A stretch of 64,000 bases of DNA from Bradyrhizobium sp. G127 (GTDB taxonomy: Bacteria; Pseudomonadota; Alphaproteobacteria; Rhizobiales; Xanthobacteraceae), in contig NZ_JAKFGN010000001.1 in assembly GCF_021502575.1 (NCBI RefSeq), positions 496,001 through 560,000 on the forward strand, in the 5' to 3' direction. The notes under the pieces were generated by a model. That model saw nothing but the letters and a program-made list of their open reading frames with translations, did no database searches and was not told the DNA's origin. Positions 1-9,303 of the stretch are shown piece after piece. Position 1 is the first letter of the stretch; every line of letters begins with the position of its first letter. Both the position numbers and the translations under genes were made by a program.

Positions 1-924
1 CCGCCGCTGCCGGTTGAGGTGGCGCCGTCCGCGGTGGCTGCAGAGATTCCTGCCGCGGATGCTGCGACTGAAGCGGTGACCGAATCCGATCCGGCTGCAA
101 CCGGGGCGGCGGTATCGTCTGAAGTCGCTGTTGAACCCGAGGCCGCGGCGGCAACGGACGACATTGCCGACATCACCAACGAGACAGCAGTCCCCGCCGA
201 GACGGTATCTGCCGAATCTTCTGCTGCGCGTTTGCCGGAAGTGAATTTTGCGCCGGCCATCGAAGCTGGTGAGCCAGCGTCTGAGGCTGCTGCCGTCGAT
301 GCATCTGCCGAACCGGTCGCTGTTGCCGAGTCCGCTGAAATTGCAACCGACGAAGCTGCGTCTGCGGATCAGGTTGCTGCCGACGCTCCGGTCGCGGCGG
401 TGCCCGAACTGGTCGAAGTCTGGCGGCCGGGCGGCCGTTCCGACGAGCGCCGGCCGCGTCATGACCGCAGCCGCTACAAAGGGCCTGACAAATCCGCAGC
501 CCCAGCAGCGGAAGGCGAAACGCCTGCAACCGAAGGCGACAAGCGCGAGCGCCACGGCCGCAACCGGCGTGATCGCAACAACGACCATCGCCGGCCGCGC
601 AGCGACACGCCTGCGGCCGCGGCAGAAGGCGCCGAGGCTGCGCAGCAGGCACGTCCGCCGCGTCCTGATCGCGATGCCCGCAACGACAAGGGCGGTCGCC
701 CGCCGCGCGACAACAACTTCAAGGGCAAGGACCGAAATCAGGAGCGGGGCAAGTTCGACAAGCGCGGCCGCGATGGACGCAAGGACGATCGCGGCGGTGC
801 CGCACTGCGCACCTATGCCTCCACCGCCGCGCCGCGCGAGCGCGATCGTCCGGCCGATCCGAATTCGCCTTTTGCGAAACTGGCCGCGCTCAAGGAGCAG
901 CTCGCGGGCAATCGCAAGGAATAA
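1..924 (+). CDS. C-terminal part of a DEAD/DEAH-type helicase (5' end outside window)
   Basis: The reading frame is open from the first base and stops at 922-924, so this is the 3' part of a longer gene. The visible 307 residues are first Ala/Val/Glu-rich low-complexity sequence (about residues 1-130). An Arg/Lys/Asp/Gly-rich tail follows, with many RRDR, RPPR and DRGG clusters, as in RNA-binding tails. No helicase motif is visible. The helicase assignment rests on my recollection that alphaproteobacterial helicases with such tails sit directly upstream of an S4 protein, fdxA and carD, exactly the order here. The basic tail would bind RNA or DNA. Coding is certain; the family call is inference from context. 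Confidence 0.6.
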   Translation, partial: PPLPVEVAPSAVAAEIPAADAATEAVTESDPAATGAAVSSEVAVEPEAAAATDDIADITNETAVPAETVSAESSAARLPEVNFAPAIEAGEPASEAAAVDASAEPVAVAESAEIATDEAASADQVAADAPVAAVPELVEVWRPGGRSDERRPRHDRSRYKGPDKSAAPAAEGETPATEGDKRERHGRNRRDRNNDHRRPRSDTPAAAAEGAEAAQQARPPRPDRDARNDKGGRPPRDNNFKGKDRNQERGKFDKRGRDGRKDDRGGAALRTYASTAAPRERDRPADPNSPFAKLAALKEQLAGNRKE

Positions 925-987
925 TCTGGTGCGGCGTTCGCAAGCGCGCCGCAAGTTCTAACGAATTTCGGATTCGGGACACCGGGT

Positions 988-1257
988 TTGGATCGTCAGC
1001 GCCTCGACAAGTGGTTGTGGCACGCGCGGGTCGTGAGGACCCGGACCGATGCGGCTGCTCTGGTCGCCAAGGGCCGCGTTCGCATCAATGGGATGCGGCA
1101 AGCATCTCCGGGGCATTCCGTGAAGGAAGACGATGTGCTCACCATCGCGCTCGATGCCCGGGTGCGTATCCTGAAGGTGGCGGGATTTTGCGACCGGCGG
1201 GGCGATGCCAGCGCCGCGCAGGCGACCTATCTCGATTTGCAATCGCCCCCGGAATGA
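988..1257 (+). CDS. S4-domain RNA-binding protein (Hsp15-like)
   Basis: This 89-residue protein consists almost wholly of an S4 RNA-binding fold. It begins DRQRLDKWLWHARVVRTR, the typical first helix, followed by AAALVAKGRVRINGMR. Family members such as Hsp15 bind ribosomal RNA and help recycle stalled 50S subunits. The start is a TTG at 988 and no ATG is available in a position that keeps the S4 motif. The gene follows the helicase by about 60 bases, so co-transcription is likely. Family assignment is firm; the exact substrate RNA is not known from sequence. Confidence 0.9.
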   Translation: MDRQRLDKWLWHARVVRTRTDAAALVAKGRVRINGMRQASPGHSVKEDDVLTIALDARVRILKVAGFCDRRGDASAAQATYLDLQSPPE

Positions 1258-1351
1258 TTATTTGCCAGCAATCCCAAGCACAACTTCCCTTGCGGCGCTC
1301 CACATCCTGCGCTACGCCACACTTGAAATTTAGACCCTTCCGGAGCCTTGG

Positions 1352-1690
1352 ATGACCTACGTCGTCACTGAAAACTGCATCAAGTGCAAGTACATGGACT
1401 GCGTGGAAGTATGCCCCGTGGATTGCTTCTACGAGGGCGAGAACATGCTGGTGATCCATCCGGACGAGTGCATCGACTGCGGCGTGTGCGAGCCGGAGTG
1501 CCCTGCGGACGCGATCAAGCCCGACACCGAACCCAGCCTCGAGAAATGGCTGGAGGTGAATGCTGAATACGCCAAGTCCTGGCCCAACATTACCCAGAAA
1601 AAGGATGCGCCCGACGACGCCAAGGAATTCGACGGCGTCGAAGGCAAGTTCGACAAATATTTTTCCGCCAATCCCGGTTCCGGCGACTGA
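1352..1690 (+). CDS. fdxA: Seven-iron ferredoxin FdxA
   Basis: This is a 112-residue cytoplasmic electron carrier. Cys9, Cys17 and Cys50 are placed to hold a [3Fe-4S] cluster. Cys21, Cys40, Cys43 and Cys46 are placed to hold a [4Fe-4S] cluster. The motifs are [13 protein letters not shown] and [11 protein letters not shown], the pattern of Azotobacter-type 7Fe ferredoxins. The C-terminal 50 residues are an acidic extension normal for FdxA. The ATG start gives the canonical MTYVVTENC beginning. It lies between the S4 gene and carD, the usual alphaproteobacterial order. The redox partner cannot be told from this window. Confidence 0.97.
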   Translation: MTYVVTENCIKCKYMDCVEVCPVDCFYEGENMLVIHPDECIDCGVCEPECPADAIKPDTEPSLEKWLEVNAEYAKSWPNITQKKDAPDDAKEFDGVEGKFDKYFSANPGSGD

Positions 1691-1933
1691 TTTTGTCTCC
1701 GGCGCGCCGCGCTGTAAATTTCTCTGCGGATAACTTTTAACCCTACCGGCGATGAATGCCCCGGTTGAGGCGGGCGAAGCCTCGCCTTGGGCCATAAATC
1801 ATTGATTTTTGCGGGAAATGTGCTATTTTGGGCACATTACGCGAGCTGAACCCCTTTTGCCCTCGCTTAGGGCCCTAACGGGTTCCCGACAAACCATTAA
1901 ACAGGGGCGTGGCGGTTCCCACGCATAGGCGCT

Positions 1934-2881
1934 GTGTCAGACAAATCGCGTCATAAAAAGAACTCCAAAATAAAAGACAAGGGTTCCAAGGATAAGGGCA
2001 CCACGAAGGCGTCTGCGGCTGGCCGTAGCGCGCCGAAAAAGGATGCTCGCGCATCCGCCCCAACCTCAAAAAACAAAAGAAGCACAATGCCCAACAAAAA
2101 GCCTGCCAAGCCGTCTGCCAAGGCGCCGGCGAAATCCGCCGCGAAGCCTGCGAAGACGGTGTCCAAGACTGCCGCCAAGCCCCCTGTCGCAAAAGCTGCT
2201 GTGAAAACCGTTGCCGGCAAGCCTGCCGCGAAGCCGGTGGCTGCCGCCCCGCGCGTGGAGGAGCCTAAGAAGGTTCTGACCCAGCGTCAGGGATTCAAGA
2301 CCAATGAATTCGTGGTGTATCCGGCGCATGGCGTCGGCCAGATCCTTGCGATCGAAGAGCAGGAAATCGCGGGCGCTCGGCTTGAGCTGTTCGTCATCAC
2401 CTTCGTCAAGGACAAGATGACGCTGCGGGTGCCGACCGCGAAGGTCGCCAATGTGGGCATGCGCAAGCTGTCGGATCCGTCGCTGGTGAAGCGCGCGCTG
2501 GAAACTCTCAAGGGCCGCGCGCGCATCAAGCGCACGATGTGGTCGCGCCGCGCGCAGGAATACGAAGCAAAGATCAATTCCGGCGACATCGTCGCCATCG
2601 CGGAAGTGGTGCGCGATCTGTTCCGTTCGGAATCGCAGCCCGAGCAGTCCTACAGCGAGCGTCAGCTTTATGAAGCGGCCCTCGACCGCCTGTCGCGCGA
2701 GATCGCCGTGGTTCAGCACGTCACCGAGACCGAAGCGGTCAAGGAAATCGAGTCGAACCTTGCCAAGAGCCCGCGCCGCGGCGCCAAGGCGGAAGTCGAA
2801 GCCGGCGCCGATGCGGCGGCTGACGATGCCGACGACAGCGACGATGGCGATGACTCGGTGTCCGCTGACGAGGCCGCGTAA
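1934..2881 (+). CDS. carD: CarD-family transcriptional regulator with long basic N-terminal extension
   Basis: CarD/CdnL proteins bind the RNA polymerase beta subunit and stabilise open complexes. The domain starts near residue 113 at GFKTNEFVVYPAHGVGQI and runs to about residue 280, followed by an Asp/Ala-rich acidic tail. The first 110 residues are Lys/Ala/Pro-rich, resembling histone H1 tails. The GTG at 1934 gives 315 residues but lacks a clear ribosome-binding site. ATG 2087 is preceded by AGAAG and would give a 264-residue protein with half the basic tail. The protein ends just before a strong terminator at 2906-2935. Function is firm; the start is uncertain. Confidence 0.93.
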   Translation: MSDKSRHKKNSKIKDKGSKDKGTTKASAAGRSAPKKDARASAPTSKNKRSTMPNKKPAKPSAKAPAKSAAKPAKTVSKTAAKPPVAKAAVKTVAGKPAAKPVAAAPRVEEPKKVLTQRQGFKTNEFVVYPAHGVGQILAIEEQEIAGARLELFVITFVKDKMTLRVPTAKVANVGMRKLSDPSLVKRALETLKGRARIKRTMWSRRAQEYEAKINSGDIVAIAEVVRDLFRSESQPEQSYSERQLYEAALDRLSREIAVVQHVTETEAVKEIESNLAKSPRRGAKAEVEAGADAAADDADDSDDGDDSVSADEAA

Positions 2882-2905
2882 TCGGCTTTCGGTATCACCT
2901 GATTG

Positions 2906-2935
2906 AAAAAGCCCGGCTTTGCAGCCGGGCTTTTT
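2906..2935 (+). terminator. Rho-independent terminator after carD
   Basis: A perfect 13-bp inverted repeat, AAAAAGCCCGGCT and AGCCGGGCTTTTT, surrounds a TTGC loop and ends in a T-run. It lies 25 bases after the carD stop. Because both arms carry A/T runs, it can also stop transcripts from the opposite-strand M48 gene. Confidence 0.95.
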
Positions 2936-2967
2936 GTTTCAGGGTCATCAAACGGGCGAAAGCCGGA

Positions 2968-4500
2968 TCAGTCGACGACGATCTTCACCCGCTCGCGCGG
3001 CTTCAGGGTCGAGCGGGAGTCCAGCCCGTTGAGCACGCGGAAGCGGTCCACCGGACGATCGACGCCTTGCATCCGCGACGCCACTGACTCCACCGTATCG
3101 CCGGGTTGCACCGTGACGACCTTGATGCGCAGCGGCCGCGCCGCCTGAATCTCGGCCAGCGTCAGGCGACGGAAGGAATTCACCGTATCGCGGAAGCTGC
3201 GGTCGGTTTCCGCAGTTTTCGCTTTGGTTGCAAAAATGAAACGGTAGACGTCGCTGCCGAAACGCAGCGCATAGATTCTGAACTGCCATTGATCGCCGCT
3301 GGCCGTGGCGGTCGCGGACGGGAAGCCGTTGATGCTCAGATCCTGCGTCGATGTCTTGTCGACGTTCTCCATCCAGCCGGAATTGAGATAATCCCCAAGC
3401 GTCTGTTCCGACGGAACGCGCACGACGTCGAAGCGCATGGCCTGCGTGCCGCCTTCGCGAACGCCGACCACGGCCTGCGCGGTGTTTTCAAGCACGAAGC
3501 TTTCGGGCACCTGGAACGTGAAGCCCAGCTTCGGATGCAGGAAGCGGCGGCCGCGCACGAACCCTTCGCTCGGGTCTTCGCCGTAGACCAGATTGTCGAT
3601 CGCCGAGAGGTAGCTGTCGCGGTCGCGTTCGACGGATTCCGGCGATGCATACTGGCGCGCATTGGCTTGCGCATTCTGCACGCGCTCCGGGGTCGCGGGA
3701 TGCGACGACAGGAAGTCCAGCGAGCGCGGATCGGCCGGGGCGCGGTTGGCTTTCAGGGCGGCGTTGCGTTCCATCGCCGTGAGGAAGCGGGATGCGCCGA
3801 ACGGATCGAATTTGGCACGCGATGCAATGCCGACGCCGATGCCGTCCGCCTCGAATTCCTGCGCGCGCGAGAAGCTCGCCATCGTCAGCTTGGTTTTGGC
3901 CAGCGCCAGCGCCGTCATGTCGGCATCATTGCTCATGTCGGCGACGACGCGGGTGACGACCGCAGCCTGCTTGGCCTGATCCTCGCGGATCGCGGCATGC
4001 TTGGCGAGCACATGCGCCATTTCGTGCGCGAGCACCGACGACAGTTCCGAGGTGTCGCTGGCCAGCGCGACCAAACCGCGCGTGACGTAGAGTTGCCCGG
4101 TGGGCAGCGCGAAAGCATTCACCGCTCCGGAATTGAGGATTGTCACCTTGTAGGACAGGTCAGGCCGCTCGGATGCCGCGACAAGGCGATCAACCGTCTT
4201 GGTGATCAGCGCCTCCAGCCGCGGGTCATCATAGGCTCCGCCATACGATGACAGGATGCGCTCGTGCTCGCGTTCGGTCGCCGGGGTCTGCGCGGCGGGC
4301 CTGTTCGGTTTGACCGGCGCCAGACCTGGGTTCGACGCCGTCTGGAAACGGCCGAGGTCGCCGCAGCCGCCGAGCGCCAGCGAAGCGCACAGTGCCGCCG
4401 CCGCAAAAATGCGGCTGGAGATCCTGTCTCGCTGGCTTGCGGGTGCTGCCACGTCCTTATCTGCCTTCCGCCTTTGGCCCCATGTCTCTGGCGGCCGCAT
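2968..4500 (-). CDS. M48-family metallopeptidase lipoprotein with C-terminal LysM
   Basis: This is a zinc metalloprotease of the BepA/YfgC type for envelope quality control. Counting from the ATG at 4500, HEMAH occupies residues 159-163 and EFEADGIG supplies the third ligand downstream. A lipobox LALGGC is at residues 41-46. The C-terminal 50 residues (TVQPGDTVESVASRM and following) are a LysM-like peptidoglycan-binding module. The upstream nuclease gene stops at 4457, so the ATG at 4500 overlaps it by 44 bases. A GTG at 4452 preceded by AAGGA is a better start and keeps the lipobox close to the N-terminus. Function is solid; the start is open. Confidence 0.9.
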   Translation of the reverse strand: MRPPETWGQRRKADKDVAAPASQRDRISSRIFAAAALCASLALGGCGDLGRFQTASNPGLAPVKPNRPAAQTPATEREHERILSSYGGAYDDPRLEALITKTVDRLVAASERPDLSYKVTILNSGAVNAFALPTGQLYVTRGLVALASDTSELSSVLAHEMAHVLAKHAAIREDQAKQAAVVTRVVADMSNDADMTALALAKTKLTMASFSRAQEFEADGIGVGIASRAKFDPFGASRFLTAMERNAALKANRAPADPRSLDFLSSHPATPERVQNAQANARQYASPESVERDRDSYLSAIDNLVYGEDPSEGFVRGRRFLHPKLGFTFQVPESFVLENTAQAVVGVREGGTQAMRFDVVRVPSEQTLGDYLNSGWMENVDKTSTQDLSINGFPSATATASGDQWQFRIYALRFGSDVYRFIFATKAKTAETDRSFRDTVNSFRRLTLAEIQAARPLRIKVVTVQPGDTVESVASRMQGVDRPVDRFRVLNGLDSRSTLKPRERVKIVVD

Positions 4501-5293
4501 CGCCCGTCACAACGGGAACGGCCGCCGCAATCAACTCGATCTGCCCCGGATGCGATGCTTCAATCCGCGGACCGCCCCTTTGCTCGACCCAACCCCGAGC
4601 CCGAACTCGCTTATCCTTCAGGGACTTAAGGTCGATCCCGGCGGCTTCGAAGGACGGCATCATGCGCTTTGAAATAGTCACGGCAAAGCCCCGTGTCCAT
4701 CGCCGGCCGAAATTGACGTAAAATGTCGCGCCCGCCAGCTGCGCCGACGAAATCGTCCCCTCCACCACGGCAAACCGTCCCTTTCCGGCCAAAATATCGT
4801 CGGGTCTTTCCGCGTTTTTTAAGGCAGCGGAACTGACCCAGATGCCGCGCCTTGCCGAGCGTGCGGCGGCTTCGGCGGCGAGCAGCGCGGCGAAGCAGGG
4901 CGCGTCAGTCATGACCGGCGACGCCACGGCCTCGCCGCGGCCGAGCAATTCCGACTGGATCGAAGTCCCGGAGTCTTTTGCAAAGACGAATGCCGGCTGG
5001 CGGCCGTAGCGGTCTGGCCTGTCATCCGGACCGCGCAGCGTGACCTCGCGATTGCCGATCAGTGCAGCCAAGATTTCGCTGCCTCGCGTCGCGGTCTCCT
5101 GCATCGGCTCGATGCCGGCGAGGCGCACCTCGCGTCCGTCGTCGAGGCGAAACGTTCGCGCATCAAGAACGGTGGCGACGCGGCCTTCACCTTGATGCGC
5201 AAACTCGCACGCCGCGTGAAGAGCGCCGCTGGTGCAAGCCGTCAACAGGACAGCGCAGCCAAACGTCATCGAGATGCGGCGATCAATCGTCAC
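4457..5293 (-). CDS. Secreted thermonuclease-family (SNase-like) protein
   Basis: The protein has a signal sequence (TFGCAVLLTACTSGALHA) and then an SNase-type OB fold: VLDARTFRLDDGREVRLAGIE, followed by IGNREVTLRG and ADD/RYGR motifs. Staphylococcal-nuclease homologues cut nucleic acid. Whether the catalytic Arg/Glu set is complete is not clear from inspection, so activity is not certain. I chose the GTG at 5293 because AAGG lies 9 bases upstream. ATG 5269 is the alternative and starts the signal peptide directly. The downstream M48 gene follows within a few bases, suggesting one envelope operon. Confidence 0.8.
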   Translation of the reverse strand: MTIDRRISMTFGCAVLLTACTSGALHAACEFAHQGEGRVATVLDARTFRLDDGREVRLAGIEPMQETATRGSEILAALIGNREVTLRGPDDRPDRYGRQPAFVFAKDSGTSIQSELLGRGEAVASPVMTDAPCFAALLAAEAAARSARRGIWVSSAALKNAERPDDILAGKGRFAVVEGTISSAQLAGATFYVNFGRRWTRGFAVTISKRMMPSFEAAGIDLKSLKDKRVRARGWVEQRGGPRIEASHPGQIELIAAAVPVVTGDAAARDMGPKAEGR

Positions 5294-5513
5294 GTGGCCG
5301 GACCTTGCGAAAGTCAAAAACGGATACGGCGAAATCAATTCCGATCTGCGAAATGTGTTGCCGGTCGATAACATGAGTCAAGTACGCTCACATGGCGAGC
5401 GGCGACATTTGCATGACCGCTTGCTTGCTGGTATCGCGCGGTTACGCCATGATGGGCGCAATGAAAGATACCGCCGATCAAGGCGAGCTATCGATTTCGG
5501 GAGGCAGTATATA

Positions 5514-6719
5514 ATGAAGACAGTTCTCGCTGGTGTGATTTCATCTGTTCTGGTGCTGGGTTCTGGCGCGGCAACAGCGCAAGGCAATCCACCCCTGAAG
5601 CTCGGCGCGATCCTCGACATGTCGGGGCTTTACGCGGATATCACCGGCGTCGGCAGCGAGACCGCGGCGAAAATGGCGGCGGAAGATTTCGGCGGCACGG
5701 TGCTGGGCCGAAAGATCGAGATCATCGCAGCGGATCATCTCAACAAGGCGGATCTTGCGTCGAGCATCGCGCGCGACATGTTCGATAATCAGGGCGTCGA
5801 GGCGATCATGGACGTCGCGGCTTCCGCCACGGCGCTTGCCGCCAACGAGATCGCCAAGGCGCGCAACAAGATCATCATGTTCAGCGGTCCCGGCTCGGTT
5901 CGTCTTACCAATGAGGCGTGCGGGCCTTACAGCGTTCACTATGCCTACGACACGTTCGCGCAGGCGAACTCGACGGGCCTTGCCACGGTGAAGACCGGTC
6001 TCGACACCTGGTTCTTCCTTCAGGCCGACTACGCATTCGGTCAGGATCTGGAGAAGGACACCACCAATGTCGTGACCAAGATGGGCGGTAAGGTGCTGGG
6101 CACGGTCAAGCATCCGCTCAATACATCGGACTTCTCGTCGTTCCTGTTGCAGGCGCAGAGTTCGAAGGCCAAGGTTGTCGGCCTCGCCAATGCGGGTGGC
6201 GACACCATCAATGCGATCAAGCAGGGCGCCGAATTCGGCCTGATGAAGGGCGGTCAGAAAATGTCGCCGCTGCTGGCTTTCATCACCGACATCGACAGCA
6301 TCGGTCTCGATACCGCGCAGGGAATCGTTCTGGCCGAAGCCTGGTACTGGGATTTGAATGACGATACGCGTGCCTTCACCAAGCGTTTCATGGAGAAGAT
6401 CAAGCACGCGCCGACGTCCGCGCAGGCCGGCATCTATTCATCCGTTCTGCATTACCTGAAGGCGGTGAAGGCGGCAGGCACGACCGATCCGGCCGCAGTC
6501 ATGAAGGCGATGAAGTCGGCGCCGATCAACGACATGTTCGCAAAGAACGGGAAGATCCGCGAAGACGGCCGCATGATCCACGACATGTATCTGTTCGAGG
6601 TGAAGAAGCCGTCGGAGTCAAAGGGACGGTGGGACGACTACAAGTTGCTGGCGACAATTCCCGGCGATCAGGCGTTCCAGCCGCTGGAGGCTTCGCGCTG
6701 CCCGCTGCTCAAGAAGTAG
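5514..6719 (+). CDS. ABC transporter substrate-binding protein, branched-chain amino-acid type
   Basis: This 401-residue periplasmic binding protein belongs to the Leu/Ile/Val (Peripla_BP_6) class. It begins with a cleavable signal peptide ending GSGAATAQ, then LKLGAILDMSGLYADITG, typical of the first strand-helix of these proteins. The ATG at 5514 is preceded by GGGAGG, which fixes the start. No permease or ATPase genes are next to it. It is followed directly by enoyl-CoA hydratase, VOC and SDR genes, so it may bind an aromatic or acyl compound that the neighbours metabolise; this is inference. In Rhodopseudomonas-type bacteria many such proteins bind aromatic acids. Confidence 0.92.
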   Translation: MKTVLAGVISSVLVLGSGAATAQGNPPLKLGAILDMSGLYADITGVGSETAAKMAAEDFGGTVLGRKIEIIAADHLNKADLASSIARDMFDNQGVEAIMDVAASATALAANEIAKARNKIIMFSGPGSVRLTNEACGPYSVHYAYDTFAQANSTGLATVKTGLDTWFFLQADYAFGQDLEKDTTNVVTKMGGKVLGTVKHPLNTSDFSSFLLQAQSSKAKVVGLANAGGDTINAIKQGAEFGLMKGGQKMSPLLAFITDIDSIGLDTAQGIVLAEAWYWDLNDDTRAFTKRFMEKIKHAPTSAQAGIYSSVLHYLKAVKAAGTTDPAAVMKAMKSAPINDMFAKNGKIREDGRMIHDMYLFEVKKPSESKGRWDDYKLLATIPGDQAFQPLEASRCPLLKK

Positions 6720-6766
6720 CAGGCGGCGGCTTTTACGCGTCGTCTCGATTTCAGGGAATCGCCATC

Positions 6767-7555
6767 ATGACCGGAACAGTTCTGCAAAGTCTCGACCGCG
6801 GCCTTTTGACCATCACCATGAATCGGCCCGATCGGCGCAATGCGATCAACGCCGAGATGTCGGCGGGCCTGATCGAGGCGGCGCGGCGGGCGGCGGAGGA
6901 CGCCGAGGTGAGGGCCGTCCTGCTGCGCGGCGCCAACGGCACGTTCTGCGTCGGCGGCGACGTCAAGTCGATGGCCGAAAACAAGACCACGCTCTCCTAT
7001 GAGGCGAAGCGCGAGGCTCTCCGGCGCGGCATGGAAATCTCGAGGCTGCTGCATCTGATGCCGAAGCCGGTAGTGGCGCAGATCGATGGTGCGGCGGCCG
7101 GAGCGGGGCTGTCGATTGCGTTGTCCTGTGACCTGCGGGTGGCCGGGGCGTCTGCCAAGATCACCACAGCCTTCGCCAAGGTCGGCTTCTCCGGAGACTA
7201 CGGCGGGACATACTTTCTGACCCAGATGCTCGGCAGCGCCAAGGCGCGCGAGCTTTATCTGATGTCGCCAGTGCTCACCGCTCAGGACGCGCTGGCGCTC
7301 GGCATGGTGACGAAAGTCGTTCCGGATGCGGATGTCGCAAACGTCGCGACCGAACTTGCGATGTCGCTGGCGCAGGGGCCGACGGTGACGCTCGGCTACA
7401 TCAAGCGCAACATCAACAATGCCGAGACACTGTCGCTCGAAGCCTGCTTCGATGCCGAGGCGGCGCATCACTCCCGATGTTCGGAAACCGACGATCACCG
7501 CGAGGCCGCGAAAGCCTTCATGGAAAAGCGCAAGGCCGTGTTCAAGGGGCACTGA
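6767..7555 (+). CDS. Enoyl-CoA hydratase/isomerase family protein
   Basis: This is a 262-residue crotonase-fold enzyme. The oxyanion-hole segments are GTFCVGGDVKSMA and AAAGAGLSIALSCDLRVA, the normal two-part signature. FSGDYGGTYFLTQMLG occupies the region where hydratases carry a catalytic Glu. It is Asp/Tyr here, so hydration cannot be assumed and isomerase, hydrolase or lyase activity is possible. ATG 6767 is chosen because it gives the standard crotonase N-terminus. The gene sits 47 bases after the binding-protein gene and 28 bases before a VOC gene, as in a fatty-acid or aromatic-acid degradation operon. Confidence 0.9.
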   Translation: MTGTVLQSLDRGLLTITMNRPDRRNAINAEMSAGLIEAARRAAEDAEVRAVLLRGANGTFCVGGDVKSMAENKTTLSYEAKREALRRGMEISRLLHLMPKPVVAQIDGAAAGAGLSIALSCDLRVAGASAKITTAFAKVGFSGDYGGTYFLTQMLGSAKARELYLMSPVLTAQDALALGMVTKVVPDADVANVATELAMSLAQGPTVTLGYIKRNINNAETLSLEACFDAEAAHHSRCSETDDHREAAKAFMEKRKAVFKGH

Positions 7556-7583
7556 AGGAATTGGCGACCCGGAGCGCGCGGCA

Positions 7584-8345
7584 ATGATAGAACCCCCGAG
7601 GCTGCGGCAGATCTGTCTTGTCGCGCCGCGCATTGAGCCGGTGGCCAGCGACATCGCCGCCATCATGGGGCTGAACATCTGTTACCGCGATTCCAATGTC
7701 GCGCAGTATGGCCTCGAAAATGCACTGCTGCCGGTCGACAGCATGTTGCTGGAGGTGGTGGCGCCGTTCCGCGACGGCACCGCCGCCGGGCGCTTCATCG
7801 ACAAGACCAAAGGCCGCGGCGGCTACATGGCGATCTTTTCCTGCGCCGATCCGCGCGAGCGGCAGAAAAACGCTGACAGCATCGGTGTGCGCACCACTCA
7901 TGTGATCGACCGCCCGCCCTATCTCGGCGTCCAGCTTCATCCACGGGATTGCCGGGCGGCTTTCATCGAATTCAATCACACGGCGGGCAGCGACAACATT
8001 CGCGGGCCTTATCCGCCGGCGGGCCCCGACTGGCACAAGGCCATCCGCGACGACGTCACCTCCGCCTTGACCGAAGTGGTGCTGACGAGCCCCGATCCGC
8101 AAGGGCTGGCGGATCACTGGGGCCGCATCGTCGGCATCCCGCCTGTGAGCATGGGTGCCGGACCGGAGATCGTACTGGTCAATTGCAGAATCCGCTTTGA
8201 CAAGGGCGAGACCGAGACCATGAGCGCGCTCACATTCAGGGTTCGCGATCGGCCGGCGATTCTCAAGGCTGCGGACTCCCGGGGCTATCCGGTCACCGGT
8301 CATTCGTTCTTCCTCGGCGGCGTGGATTTTCATCTGACGTTGTGA
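7584..8345 (+). CDS. VOC/glyoxalase-like domain protein
   Basis: This 253-residue protein has two betaalphabetabetabeta-type halves. The first starts LRQICLVAPRIEPVASDIAAIMGL. The second starts near EVVLTSPDPQGLADHWGRIVGI. It resembles glyoxalase-like VOC proteins that bind a metal and act on small carbonyl or aromatic substrates. The ATG at 7584 follows GGAGCGCGCGGCA. The spacing to the preceding hydratase (28 bases) suggests one transcript. The substrate is unknown. Confidence 0.75.
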   Translation: MIEPPRLRQICLVAPRIEPVASDIAAIMGLNICYRDSNVAQYGLENALLPVDSMLLEVVAPFRDGTAAGRFIDKTKGRGGYMAIFSCADPRERQKNADSIGVRTTHVIDRPPYLGVQLHPRDCRAAFIEFNHTAGSDNIRGPYPPAGPDWHKAIRDDVTSALTEVVLTSPDPQGLADHWGRIVGIPPVSMGAGPEIVLVNCRIRFDKGETETMSALTFRVRDRPAILKAADSRGYPVTGHSFFLGGVDFHLTL

Positions 8346-8481
8346 GCGATCCTATTCCGCGCAGTCGCGATGCATCGCACATCTGCCATTCGCTCGCGGT
8401 CTCCGGCGTAAAAGCGCTGTTCCGGGCCGCGATTGACCATTAGATTTCGCCGCAACAACAATCTCGCAACAGGGACGACAG

Positions 8482-9264
8482 ATGGCCAAGGATGGATTGA
8501 CAGTTATCGTGACGGGTTCGGCGTCGGGTCTGGGGGCCGCATCCGCCGCCATGCTGGCGAAAGAGGGCGCGCGCCTCGTGATCAATTATTCATCCAGCCA
8601 GAAAGAAGCTGAAGCGACTGCGGATGTCTGCCGGAAAGCGGGCGCGGAGGTTGTTGTCGTTCAGGGTGATGTCTCGCGCGACGAGGATTGCAGGAAGATC
8701 GTGGCCGCCGCTGCGCCATGGGGCAGGCTCGATGCCTTGATCAACAATGCCGGCACCACCAAACACATGGATCACGGCAATCTTGACGGTCTCTCAGCCG
8801 ATGACTTCCAGCGCATCTTCGCCGTCAACGCCATCGGGCCCTATCAGATGATCCGCGCCGCGCGCGCGTTGCTCGAAGCCGGCGCAGAAAAGTCCGGGCG
8901 CTCTTCTTCCGTGGTGAACGTCTCGTCGGTGGCGGGCGTCGCCGGAATCGGATCGTCGCACGCCTATGTCGCGAGCAAGGGCGCGCTGAACAGCATGACA
9001 TTTTCATTGGCCCGCGCGCTGGCGCCCGCCATCCGCGTGAATGCGGTTTGTCCGGGCTATATCGATACGCCGTGGTTTACGAAGGGGCGCGGCGCGGAGG
9101 CGGCCAAGATGGTCCGCGACATGGTGACGGAGAAATCGCCGCTCAAGATCGCGGCGTCAGCCGACGATATTGCGGAGCTTGTCTGCTTCCTCGCAAGCCC
9201 GGCATCGCGCACCCTCACTGGCGAGGTCATGCGTATCGATGCCGGCGCGCATCTTATCTGGTAA
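8482..9264 (+). CDS. SDR-family NAD(P)-dependent oxidoreductase
   Basis: This is a 260-residue classical short-chain dehydrogenase. The coenzyme motif is VTGSASGLGAASAAML near the N-terminus, then NNAG (LINNAGTTKHM). The active-site Ser lies in NVSSVAG, and Tyr and Lys lie in YVASKGAL. It ends in the normal VRIDAGAHLIW-like tail. The Rossmann residues do not settle NAD versus NADP. A 136-base gap separates it from the VOC gene, so it may have its own promoter. It probably reduces or oxidises a hydroxy/keto intermediate of the same degradative set; this is inference. Confidence 0.92.
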   Translation: MAKDGLTVIVTGSASGLGAASAAMLAKEGARLVINYSSSQKEAEATADVCRKAGAEVVVVQGDVSRDEDCRKIVAAAAPWGRLDALINNAGTTKHMDHGNLDGLSADDFQRIFAVNAIGPYQMIRAARALLEAGAEKSGRSSSVVNVSSVAGVAGIGSSHAYVASKGALNSMTFSLARALAPAIRVNAVCPGYIDTPWFTKGRGAEAAKMVRDMVTEKSPLKIAASADDIAELVCFLASPASRTLTGEVMRIDAGAHLIW

Positions 9265-9303
9265 AGGCCGGTCCGATTTGATTGAACCGGCTCTGTCGCC
9301 GGT

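Noticed and set aside
3106-4251. Long plus-strand frame opposite the M48 peptidase gene
   Set aside because: It is Arg/Gly/His-rich without family features and mirrors a well-supported metallopeptidase; typical shadow frame in high-GC DNA.
5541-6407. Minus-strand frame inside the ABC binding-protein gene
   Set aside because: The plus-strand protein has a clear signal peptide and periplasmic-binding fold; the opposite frame has none.
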